A stretch of DNA of 20,847 bases from an uncultured Oscillospiraceae bacterium (GTDB taxonomy: Bacteria > Bacillota > Clostridia > Oscillospirales > Oscillospiraceae), in assembly GCA_934573935.1 (NCBI GenBank), contig CAKTMO010000026.1, positions 1-20,847 on the forward strand. The letters are read 5' to 3'. The notes below the pieces were generated by a model. That model was not told the origin of the DNA. It worked only from the letters and a program-made list of their open reading frames with translations, and made no database searches. This document shows positions 15,111 to 20,847 of the stretch, one piece after another. The translations under genes and the position numbers were made by a program. Each line of letters begins with the position of its first letter. Position 1 is the stretch's first letter.

Positions 15111-15912
15111 AATAGATGGGGTTGAGATAAATATTGTTGTGGTGGAGCTCGAAGTGCAGATGGTAGCCGGTGGCGTCACCGGTGTCCCCCACCTCGGCGA
15201 TGGGGTCGCCCATCCGGATGGACTGGCCGGTAGAGGCGTTGATACGGCTGCAATGGGCATACAGGGTGGTATAGCCGTCCTGATGGGACAGCACCAGATA
15301 TTTGCCCAGCTCCGCACTGTCCGCCACCGCCGTCACGGTGCCGTCGGCAAAGGCATGGATGACGGTCCCCTTTTCGCAGCCCAGGTCAAGACCGTAGTGA
15401 AACCGCTCCGTCCCCGCCACGGGGTGATCCCGAAAGCCGAAGGAGGAGGTCACGGTCCCCTCCACCGGCTTTTGATAGGCGAAGCCCAGCACCTGCTGAA
15501 GCATATCCGCGATCTCCGGCGTAGTTTCGGCGCCATAGGTGACGGCATTGCGGTCCGTCTGCTGACCGACTGTCACTTGTTCCGCGCCGAACACCGCCGC
15601 GCAGGCGTCGGTGACGGCCTGGGCCAGATCATCGCCGCCGATGGCGCGACCTGCGGCGGAAAATGCCGCCACGAAATCGGTGTCCTCGCCCATCAGGCGC
15701 AGCAGCGCGCCGCCATACTGATGCGCCACGTCCGGCATGGTAAACTTTACCGTCACGACCACCACCAGTATGGCGGCGCTGACCAGCAGCTGTATCATGG
15801 TGCGTGAACTGCCCGCGCCGGACTGCTGGCGCTTGCCGCGCCGCCTGCCGCCCGCTGTTTTTCCTCTTGCCGGCGATGGAGCGCCGGTCCCTACACGTTT
15901 TCCCGCTGCCAT
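15100..15912 (-). CDS. spoIVFA: Membrane-anchored M23 (LytM) protein, SpoIVFA-like
   Basis: A 270-residue protein: a basic Arg/Lys/Gly-rich cytoplasmic tail (1-38), one membrane helix (about 40-58), an extracytoplasmic linker, and a LytM/M23 domain (about 150-262). The domain retains all expected zinc-site residues: His172 and Asp176 in HYGLDL, His220 in YAHC, His251 and His253 in HLHFE. It could therefore be an active peptidoglycan endopeptidase, whereas SpoIVFA is known mainly as the partner and inhibitor of SpoIVFB. The ATG at 15912 is chosen because AGGAGG lies 8 nt upstream; an upstream GTG abuts the ribosome-binding site. It overlaps the M50 gene. Confidence 0.78.
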   Translation of the reverse strand: MAAGKRVGTGAPSPARGKTAGGRRRGKRQQSGAGSSRTMIQLLVSAAILVVVVTVKFTMPDVAHQYGGALLRLMGEDTDFVAAFSAAGRAIGGDDLAQAVTDACAAVFGAEQVTVGQQTDRNAVTYGAETTPEIADMLQQVLGFAYQKPVEGTVTSSFGFRDHPVAGTERFHYGLDLGCEKGTVIHAFADGTVTAVADSAELGKYLVLSHQDGYTTLYAHCSRINASTGQSIRMGDPIAEVGDTGDATGYHLHFELHHNNIYLNPIYYVS

Positions 15913-15938
15913 ATGGCGCACCTCCTGTTCTTTGCCAC

Positions 15939-15968
15939 ACTATATGCGGCACGGGACGGGCAATATGC
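15939..15968 (-). promoter_or_regulatory. Sigma-E-like sporulation promoter of spoIVFA-spoIVFB
   Basis: On the minus strand GCATATT (15962-15968) matches the sigma-E -35 consensus KMATATT at all seven positions. The spacer is 15 bp, and CATATAGT (15939-15946) matches the -10 CATACAHT at six of eight. The start point would lie near 15932, leaving just enough leader for the AGGAGG. TATAGT alone could be a sigma-A -10, but no sigma-A -35 fits. Confidence 0.6.
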
Positions 15969-15994
15969 GTGAAAACGGCTGGGGGATGACATGG

Positions 15995-16024
15995 AAAAAA
16001 GGCAAGTCGGACGACTTGCCTTTT
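15995..16024 (-). terminator. Terminator after the lipoprotein gene
   Basis: Perfect 13-bp stem (15997-16009 with 16012-16024), including AAAA/TTTT flanks, with a very short loop; six Ts follow on the minus strand. It isolates the lipoprotein gene from the sporulation pair. Confidence 0.85.
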
Positions 16025-16038
16025 CTGTAGGGGCTGCC

Positions 16039-16479
16039 TCAGGTGATATCGGTAACGCGGTAGTCCTCCGGCGAAAAGCCGGTGCGCAACGTCTCCGGAA
16101 TGTGGCTAACGCCGCTGATATAGCGGTAAGCGCCGTCGATGCGGCCCACGAAGTTATAGACATTTTTCCACTGCCCGTCGGCGTCCTGCAGCTCCAGCGT
16201 CAGGGCGTAGAGTCCGTCGTTGATCTTGTCGATGCTCCGGATGCGGTAATCCTGAATGGCACAGCCGGAGCGGGCAAACAGGTCGCGGTGCGCATCCTGG
16301 GAATAAAACTCGCTGGCCTCAAAGTGGCAGTAGGTCACCGCTTTTTCGATGCCCTCGGTTTTGAAGGTCTGCAAATACCGCTGCGCGCATTGCTCCACGG
16401 CGCGGGTCTCTCCGCCGCAGGCCAGCAGGGTCAATGCCATAGCCGCCGCCAACAGCAGCAGCAAAAACTTCCGCTTCAT
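16039..16479 (-). CDS. Predicted lipoprotein of unknown function
   Basis: A 146-residue protein with a lipoprotein signal peptide: MKRK, a hydrophobic stretch, and the lipobox L18-L19-A20-C21, so it should be anchored on the outer face of the membrane. The mature part of about 125 residues begins with a helix (AVEQCAQRYLQTFKTEG) and continues with alternating beta strands, a layout reminiscent of the NTF2/DUF4878-like fold; this is an impression, not a firm call. The ATG at 16479 has AAAGGAG 7 nt upstream; the in-frame extension toward 17067 is only the antisense of the sigma gene. It is divergent from the ECF sigma gene and flanked by its own promoter and terminator. Confidence 0.85.
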   Translation of the reverse strand: MKRKFLLLLLAAAMALTLLACGGETRAVEQCAQRYLQTFKTEGIEKAVTYCHFEASEFYSQDAHRDLFARSGCAIQDYRIRSIDKINDGLYALTLELQDADGQWKNVYNFVGRIDGAYRYISGVSHIPETLRTGFSPEDYRVTDIT

Positions 16480-16519
16480 ACATAAGCTCCTTTCCGGCGA
16501 TGCGATTCTTTCTGCTTCT

Positions 16520-16548
16520 ATTCTATTGCGCTGGGGGTGCAAAGACAA
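16520..16548 (-). promoter_or_regulatory. Predicted sigma-A promoter of the lipoprotein gene
   Basis: Minus strand -35 TTGTCT (16543-16548), 17-bp spacer, -10 TAGAAT (16520-16525), about 40 nt before the start codon. Confidence 0.6.
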
Positions 16549-16730
16549 CCGACGGTTGGTGGAATTTTCCTCTTTACTCCATAAGATGCTGTTTGGGAGA
16601 AAAATGTTTCCGGTGTGCAGAGGCGGCGGCTGCCGCCCTTTACTTTTTATATGTCGGATGGCGGGAAAAGCTGACAGGATCGGAGGGATTTTTTGTCTCT
16701 TTTTCCCGCATCCTGTTTTTTCGTGGTGGC

Positions 16731-16755
16731 GGAACGGAAGATCCTGTGGTATAGT
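16731..16755 (+). promoter_or_regulatory. Predicted promoter of the ECF sigma operon
   Basis: An extended -10, TGG-TATAGT (16747-16755), has no good sigma-A -35. GGAAC at 16731-16735 resembles the -35 of many ECF-dependent promoters, at a distance that could permit autoregulation. Which polymerase reads it is open. Confidence 0.45.
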
Positions 16756-16790
16756 ATGACCCATGCAGACCAGGCAAGGGAGGTGACGCT

Positions 16791-17306
16791 GTGGCGGCGG
16801 AATATGACGGCGCGTTTGACGCGCTGTATCTTGCCCATGTGGAGGGGCTGCTCCGGTATGCCTATACCCGCACGCAAAACCGCGAGATTGCCGAGGAGTT
16901 GGTGCAGGACACCTTTCACGAGGCGTATGTGCAGTTCGAGCGGCTGCGGCGTCATGAGAACGCGGGCGGATGGCTGATGCAGACGCTGAAGAACAAGCTG
17001 AGGAACTATCAGCGCACGCGGCAGCGGGAGATGACTCTGCTGACCGGCTGGCCGGAGGACGGCGCACAGATCGCCGCGCCGGGGGATCTTGCCGCGGAGG
17101 CGTCTGACCGGCAGCAGGTATCGGCCATACAGGCCTTTGTGACGGAATCGTTTGACGAGACCGACAAGCTTCTCTTTCAAATGCTGCTGGTGGAGGGCGT
17201 CAGCCACAAGGCGGCCGCGGCGGCGCTGGGCATCAGCATATGGAACAGCCAGAAACGGCTTGAACGCATCCGGAAGCGTATTCGGGAAGCTTTTCCGGAG
17301 TTTTAG
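16791..17306 (+). CDS. RNA polymerase sigma factor, ECF (sigma-70 family)
   Basis: A 171-residue sigma factor with only regions 2 and 4. Region 2 (about 10-78) contains the typical AEELVQDTFHEAY and the core-binding/-10 helices ending in GGWLMQTLKNKLRNYQRTR. Region 4 (about 112-168) has the helix-turn-helix SHKAAAAALGISIWNSQKRLERIRKRI. It would redirect RNA polymerase to a small regulon in response to an envelope signal. The start is GTG at 16791, supported by GGAGG 7 nt upstream and the conserved N-terminus. The probable anti-sigma gene starts 60 nt downstream on the same strand. Confidence 0.92.
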   Translation: MAAEYDGAFDALYLAHVEGLLRYAYTRTQNREIAEELVQDTFHEAYVQFERLRRHENAGGWLMQTLKNKLRNYQRTRQREMTLLTGWPEDGAQIAAPGDLAAEASDRQQVSAIQAFVTESFDETDKLLFQMLLVEGVSHKAAAAALGISIWNSQKRLERIRKRIREAFPEF

Positions 17307-17366
17307 ACTGCTTTTGTCAGCTTTTTTGCGGTGAATACATATATTCAATAGAAGGAGGTTCGGCGT

Positions 17367-18119
17367 ATGGACAACAGGAACGACCATTCCCGCCTGAACC
17401 AATTGCATAGCCCCCAGCTGGAGGTCTCACAGGAGGACGCCCAGCGCATGCTGCGGGAGTTCCGCACCCTGTACAACACGGCGGAGGGAGAAGGCCGCTC
17501 GCTGTACCCCGCCGAGGCGGAGCGTGACAAAAGCAGGGGGCGCACGGTACGCAGGCGGCTGCTGGCGGCGGCCGCGGCGGCGTGTCTGACGCTGCTGCTG
17601 GTCTGCACGGCGGTGGGATTTGACAATGTGTATCAGATGATCGTTGCGTGGACGTCGGACATCCTGACCATCGAAAACCGGCAGGAGGGCGGCACGCAGC
17701 AGGTGACGCCCACGCCCACCACGCCTGCGGAGGACACACCGTACGCGACCTTGCAGGAGGCCCTTACCGCCTATGGAATCACCGCGCCGGTGGCGCCATC
17801 CTATATTCCGGCGGTATTTGACACGGGAACCGTGACGGTAGACACCTTCGGCAACACTGTCTTTTTCACGGCAAGCTATGAGGCGGATGGGGAGCGGCTC
17901 AGCATCGACGTTTTCGCCCTGGGAGATCCCCGAACGGTTTATTACGAGAAGGACGGCACCGAGCTGATTGAATATGTCAAGGGCGGCATTACCCACTACC
18001 TGTACAACAACAATGCCTCCTCCTGCGCCGTATGGCACACCGGAAATCTGGAGTGCTGCATCGTCACAAGTCTGTCGCGGGATGAGGTCATTGCTATGGT
18101 GGATTCCCTTTATGCATAG
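17367..18119 (+). CDS. Probable membrane anti-sigma factor with DUF4367-like sensor domain
   Basis: A 250-residue single-pass membrane protein. A cytoplasmic N-terminal part (1-60) contains a helical segment suited to sigma binding, without an obvious zinc-finger HxxxCxxC. One membrane helix follows (about 65-84), then a Thr/Pro-rich linker (about 109-124, TPTPTTPAEDTP) and a C-terminal extracytoplasmic domain (about 125-250) of the DUF4367 kind. Position right behind an ECF sigma gene, same strand, is the main reason to call it its anti-sigma factor. The ATG at 17367 has AAGGAGG 8 nt upstream. The signal sensed is unknown. A terminator follows 4 nt after the stop. Confidence 0.75.
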   Translation: MDNRNDHSRLNQLHSPQLEVSQEDAQRMLREFRTLYNTAEGEGRSLYPAEAERDKSRGRTVRRRLLAAAAAACLTLLLVCTAVGFDNVYQMIVAWTSDILTIENRQEGGTQQVTPTPTTPAEDTPYATLQEALTAYGITAPVAPSYIPAVFDTGTVTVDTFGNTVFFTASYEADGERLSIDVFALGDPRTVYYEKDGTELIEYVKGGITHYLYNNNASSCAVWHTGNLECCIVTSLSRDEVIAMVDSLYA

Positions 18120-18122
18120 CAG

Positions 18123-18164
18123 AAAAGCAGCCTGGGACCGATTACGGCCACAGGCTGCTTTTTT
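18123..18164 (+). terminator. Bidirectional terminator between convergent genes
   Basis: A 12-bp stem (18123-18134 with 18151-18162), extended inside by further G-C pairs, is followed by six Ts on the plus strand; the opposite strand has four Ts. It serves the anti-sigma gene and probably also the convergent gene at 18171-18623. Confidence 0.85.
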
Positions 18165-18170
18165 CATGGT

Positions 18171-18623
18171 TTATGACGGCACGCACTTTTTGCAGGGCGT
18201 CAGGCCGCGCTGCTGGGCTTCGTCCCATGTGATGGGCTGACTGTTTTTGCCGGGGCAGGCGGCGTCGTAATGATAGCGCTTGCCGCTGGGGGAGGCGTAC
18301 AAGCCCCCGGTGCCGGGCTGCGCGGCTGGGGTGGTCTCCTCCGCGCCTGTTACCGCCGTGTCCGGCGTCTCTGTCGGAACGGACGCGGATTTCTGCGGTG
18401 ACTGAGACGTTGGCGCCGCGGAGGGCTGGGGCTGAGATTGGTATACCACGATGGTGTCCTGGCGGTACTGCTCCCGCTGCTCCAGGCGCAGGACGGTATA
18501 GCCTGTCACCATGCAGCACAGCAGCAGACACAGGCCAATGGCCGGCAGACAGCGGCCCAGCGGCTGCGCCAGCAGGCGGGCCATCCAGCTTTTGATGGTA
18601 TTATCTCTCTTCTGTTGCGCCAT
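18171..18623 (-). CDS. Single-pass membrane protein with C-terminal His/Cys motif
   Basis: A 150-residue protein of unknown function. It has a basic N-terminus, one membrane helix (about 26-46), a long low-complexity linker rich in Ser, Thr, Pro and Gln (62-105), and a compact C-terminal module with His118 and Cys123 in YHYDAAC, ITWDEAQQRGLTPC, and Cys144-x2-Cys147. This module resembles the small Ada-like/zinc-binding tail found at the end of secreted nucleases and wall-linked proteins, here on its own outside the membrane. The ATG at 18623 has GGGAGGG upstream. It starts 32 nt after lysR without a terminator, so the two are likely cotranscribed. Confidence 0.82.
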   Translation of the reverse strand: MAQQKRDNTIKSWMARLLAQPLGRCLPAIGLCLLLCCMVTGYTVLRLEQREQYRQDTIVVYQSQPQPSAAPTSQSPQKSASVPTETPDTAVTGAEETTPAAQPGTGGLYASPSGKRYHYDAACPGKNSQPITWDEAQQRGLTPCKKCVPS

Positions 18624-18655
18624 GGCTGTCCCTCCCTTCTTATGGTGCGCGTCCG

Positions 18656-19534
18656 TTATTTTTCGATGCGGGTCAGCATCCGGACGGCGTATTTCAGGAA
18701 CATCTTCACCGCGGGCGACACGTCCGCACGGGAGTTCATGGCCACGCCCAGCGTGATCTGGGAGGGCGGGTCGATGGGCAGCATGGCGATGTCGCAGATG
18801 CGTTTTTCGGTGATCAGCTGGTTCATCACCGTCATACCGAGGCCCTGCTCCACCATGGACATGACGGAAAAGCTCTCCAGGGTGGTGAACTGCACATTGG
18901 GTTGAATGCCGTTTTTGGCGAACAGCGCCTCCACGTCGTCATCGCAGCCCAGCGCCGGCATGATAAAACGGTCGGTGGCGCAGTTTTCCAGGGGGTAGGC
19001 CGCAGCGTTGGCCAGGGGATGATCCCGCGGCAGCAGCGCCAGCATGGGGTCCTCCGCCAGCGGAATGAACTCGTAGGGCATGCCCTCCTGATAGCTGAAA
19101 AAGCCGATATCGGCGGCGCGGTCATCCAGCCATTTGGACACCTCCTGCCAGATGCCCTCCATCAGCTTGATGCGGATCTGGGGGTAATCCCGCCGGAAGG
19201 CGCTGATCACCGCGGGGAGCCAGTGGGTAGCAATGCTGGAATAGGCGGCGATGGTGACGCTGCCGATCAGCAGGCCGTTCATCTCGGCCGACAGCTCGAA
19301 GATCCGGTCCTCCTGCCGCAGAAATTCACGCACTGTGGGCAGCAGCAGCTCGCCGTTCTCCGTCAGCGTGACGCCCTTGGTATTGCGCCGGAACACGGGA
19401 AAGCCCAGCTCCTTTTCCAGCGCCGTCACCAGCTGGTTCACGCCGGAGGGCGTATAGCTGAGGGCTTCCGCCGCCTTGGAAAAGCTGCCGGTCTCTGCCG
19501 CCGCCAAAAACGCTCTGCACCGTGCGGTCTCCAT
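18656..19534 (-). CDS. LysR-family transcriptional regulator
   Basis: A 292-residue regulator. The N-terminal winged helix-turn-helix (1-60) shows the family signature FLAAAETGSFSKAAEAL...VNQLVTALEKELG; a periplasmic-binding-protein-like effector domain (about 90-290) follows. It activates or represses targets as a tetramer in response to a small molecule that cannot be guessed here. The ATG at 19534 has AAGGAGG 7 nt upstream. It is divergent from a two-helix membrane protein gene, with a LysR-type palindrome in between, and is followed by the His/Cys membrane protein gene. Confidence 0.95.
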   Translation of the reverse strand: METARCRAFLAAAETGSFSKAAEALSYTPSGVNQLVTALEKELGFPVFRRNTKGVTLTENGELLLPTVREFLRQEDRIFELSAEMNGLLIGSVTIAAYSSIATHWLPAVISAFRRDYPQIRIKLMEGIWQEVSKWLDDRAADIGFFSYQEGMPYEFIPLAEDPMLALLPRDHPLANAAAYPLENCATDRFIMPALGCDDDVEALFAKNGIQPNVQFTTLESFSVMSMVEQGLGMTVMNQLITEKRICDIAMLPIDPPSQITLGVAMNSRADVSPAVKMFLKYAVRMLTRIEK

Positions 19535-19553
19535 ACATCCGCCTCCTTCTTAT

Positions 19554-19570
19554 TATCAGTTGTTCTGATA
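19554..19570. promoter_or_regulatory. Putative LysR-type operator (T-N11-A palindrome)
   Basis: TATCAG-N5-CTGATA, a perfect inverted repeat containing the T-N11-A core of LysR-type sites. It lies 20 nt upstream of the lysR start codon and about 65 bp upstream of the predicted start point of the divergent gene, the classic position for a LysR recognition site. Confidence 0.55.
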
Positions 19571-19591
19571 GCGATCAACAGATTCTGTCGC

Positions 19592-19620
19592 TTTACTATT
19601 CTTGTTAAATATTCTACTAT
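19592..19620 (+). promoter_or_regulatory. Possible promoter of the small membrane protein gene
   Basis: -35 TTTACT (19592-19597), 17-bp spacer, -10 TACTAT (19615-19620). The match is moderate, as expected for an activator-dependent promoter. Confidence 0.4.
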
Positions 19621-19672
19621 ATATGTGACGAAAGCACAAGCCCCAAAACGACATTTTAAGGAGGAATCTGCC

Positions 19673-19900
19673 ATGAAAAACATCCGTGCCTACCTGACGA
19701 CCGCCGTGGTTTCCCTCATGCTGGTGGCGGCGTCCGCCTTATTGCTGGCGGACAGCGGCCATGGTGCCCTGTGCATACCGCTGCTGTTCGGCTTTGTCTT
19801 CTGCTGGAGCGCCGTCAAGGCGGTGATCGCCGGAATGGAGGAGGACGACCGCGCGGTGGAAGCCGTCTGCTTCACTCTTCGGGCACCGGAATTTGCATGA
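19673..19900 (+). CDS. Small two-helix membrane protein of unknown function
   Basis: A 75-residue protein with two hydrophobic helices (about 6-27 and 31-52) and a charged tail containing EEDDR. I do not recognise a family. The gene is supported by AAGGAGG 7 nt before the ATG, by a divergent arrangement with lysR, by a candidate promoter and by a terminator directly after it. LysR regulators often control the gene transcribed away from them, so this protein may be their target, perhaps in transport or export, but that is inference only. Confidence 0.72.
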   Translation: MKNIRAYLTTAVVSLMLVAASALLLADSGHGALCIPLLFGFVFCWSAVKAVIAGMEEDDRAVEAVCFTLRAPEFA

Positions 19901-19915
19901 AGCGTGTGAGAATGG

Positions 19916-19955
19916 AAAACACCCCCTCCGGCATTAGCCGGAGGGGGTGCTTCTC
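19916..19955. terminator. Terminator hairpin between convergent genes
   Basis: Perfect 13-bp GC-rich stem (19920-19932 with 19937-19949), 4-nt loop ATTA. Four Ts follow on the minus strand; the plus side has only a broken T run. It likely ends both the small membrane gene and the beta-helix gene. Confidence 0.82.
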
Positions 19956-19975
19956 TGTATATGCATTTACGTGCT

Positions 19976-20847
19976 TCAATTAAAGGATAAGGTCGCTCCA
20001 TAGAATTCTGCAACAACGCAGTTTTTTCCCAAATTGGCAAATGCATTTTTCTCTTTTATCGCGTTGGCAAGCGCAGCTGCCTGCTCATTCATCGCATCAC
20101 TTGCAGCCGGTGCCAGCACTTTATCGCCCCAAATCTTAAAGGCTGCTCTGTTGTCTTCACCGCCAATTCCATACGCCGAGAATGTATTGCCCGCAATATT
20201 AAAGGTAAATGTTGCGTTGCCTCCATTCACACCAATGGCATGACTTTGGCTGTTGGAAATGTTGGAATTCAGAATATTAACATTTGCTGTACCGCCGCCA
20301 TCGGTCGTAATGTAGATCCCGTACTTATTGTTGCCGACCACGGCCTCCTTAGATGTGCCGGTAACATTACAGCCGTCAATGGTCACCGTTCTTCCATTTT
20401 GAATTCTAAGCACCGAAATATGCTTTGCTGTACAATTGTTGATGATCACATCATTGTTATATGCAGAGATCACCAAGTCACCCTCCACATTGAGGTTGGA
20501 CACCACCAACGTGCTCTCCTTGGTATTCGGAACATAGCCGCAGTTCACCTCAAATGAGGGGAAAGTTGCACCATTACCGTTAAATGTGGAATTCACGCCA
20601 AAATGCTGTGAATAGAAGCCTGCATCATACACATTGCCAGGGATGCTGTAAGTGACATTTTCGGTATTGACATTATTTCCGTCAACATCCAAGCCATAGT
20701 ACTCACCCTTAGAGCCAGTCGCTTTTACAAGCCCGTCGCTGCTTACAGTACGCTCACCATACTGGGCAAACTTATCATAAGTATTGTTATTACTGTCATA
20801 CTCCACAGGAGCCTGAGTCGCATAGACCGTAATGGCCACGCCATCCA
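19976..20847 (-). CDS. Right-handed beta-helix protein, 5' end outside window
   Basis: The final 289 residues of a protein whose start lies beyond the window. The reading frame continues upstream of the first available GTG (20839), and no signal peptide is seen, so the N-terminus is missing. The visible part has short repeated strands rich in Asn, Gly, Val and Ile (for example NDVIINNCTAKHISVLRIQN and ITTDGGGTANVNILNSNISN), the look of a parallel beta-helix of the pectate-lyase/adhesin type. The last 50 residues are a helical Ala-rich segment and a short beta tail. It is probably a surface or secreted protein. Base composition is clearly more AT-rich than the rest of the window (20401-20460 has 20 G or C in 60). 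Confidence 0.8.
   Translation of the reverse strand, partial: DGVAITVYATQAPVEYDSNNNTYDKFAQYGERTVSSDGLVKATGSKGEYYGLDVDGNNVNTENVTYSIPGNVYDAGFYSQHFGVNSTFNGNGATFPSFEVNCGYVPNTKESTLVVSNLNVEGDLVISAYNNDVIINNCTAKHISVLRIQNGRTVTIDGCNVTGTSKEAVVGNNKYGIYITTDGGGTANVNILNSNISNSQSHAIGVNGGNATFTFNIAGNTFSAYGIGGEDNRAAFKIWGDKVLAPAASDAMNEQAAALANAIKEKNAFANLGKNCVVAEFYGATLSFN

Larger units (their letters stand above)
16480..16790. other. Divergent intergenic region between lipoprotein and sigma genes
   Basis: A 311-nt region with a leftward promoter at 16520-16548 and a rightward promoter near 16750. Between them are a GC-rich palindrome GGCGGC-GGCT-GCCGCC near 16622-16637 and AT-rich runs. No further gene with a ribosome-binding site was found here. 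Confidence 0.6.

Noticed and set aside
16622..16655. GGCGGC-GGCT-GCCGCC palindrome followed by a T-rich stretch, terminator-like on the plus strand
   Set aside because: No plus-strand gene ends before it, and the T tract is interrupted. Possibly a protein-binding site, but there is nothing further to support it.
16480..17067. Upstream extension of the lipoprotein frame
   Set aside because: The lipoprotein signal peptide and AAAGGAG fix the start at 16479. The extension is antisense to the sigma gene.
1..20847. CRISPR arrays, tRNA or rRNA genes, insertion sequences, prophage or toxin-antitoxin loci
   Set aside because: No repeat-spacer pattern, cloverleaf-like sequence, transposase or integrase motif was seen. 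Apart from its right end, the window is mostly conserved chromosomal genes.

Overview
The window looks like a chromosomal segment from a GC-rich, low-oxygen gut Clostridia member, probably Oscillospiraceae (Flavonifractor/Pseudoflavonifractor-like). This is inferred from the butyryl-CoA:acetate-type CoA-transferase, strong AGGAGG ribosome-binding sites, the clpP-clpX-lon-engB and rplS-rbgA-rnhB-yraN orders, and a SpoIVFA/SpoIVFB-like sporulation pair. No tRNA, rRNA, CRISPR array, insertion sequence or prophage was recognised. Nearly all genes lie on the minus strand; the exceptions are an ECF sigma/anti-sigma pair and one small membrane protein.

Layout from left to right. (1) 1-827: a CoA-transferase cut by the window edge. 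Its upstream region holds a sigma-A promoter, a palindrome and three sites resembling the redox repressor Rex operator. (2) 1070-7570: a proteostasis block transcribed right to left, tig, clpP, clpX, lon, engB, closed by a strong terminator at 1070-1116. A hairpin between clpX and lon and a CtsR-like heptad before clpP hint at internal regulation. (3) 7565-11440: a tightly packed unit from one clear promoter: rbgA, a small four-cysteine protein, rnhB, yraN, an M19 dipeptidase and a metallophosphoesterase. (4) 11443-11952: rplS alone, with its own promoter, leader hairpin and terminator. (5) 11979-14527: two overlapping genes of a conserved radical-SAM pair of unknown function (TIGR03960/TIGR03936 type), with a good sigma-A promoter buried in the end of the gene before it. 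(6) 14502-15968: an M23 membrane protein overlapping an M50 site-2 protease, read as spoIVFA-spoIVFB. They are preceded by a sequence that fits the sporulation sigma-E consensus closely. (7) 15995-18164: a lipoprotein gene divergent from an ECF sigma factor followed by its probable membrane anti-sigma factor. (8) 18171-19955: a LysR regulator with a downstream membrane protein bearing a His/Cys motif, divergent from a two-helix membrane protein. A LysR-type palindrome lies between them. (9) 19976-20847: the 3' part of a visibly AT-richer beta-helix protein gene running off the window.

The best leads are the sigma-E-like promoter that ties the M23/M50 pair to sporulation, the Rex-like cluster upstream of the butyrate-forming transferase, and the sigma/anti-sigma/lipoprotein module. 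Family names rest on motif recognition by eye, with no database search; promoters and operators are pattern matches.
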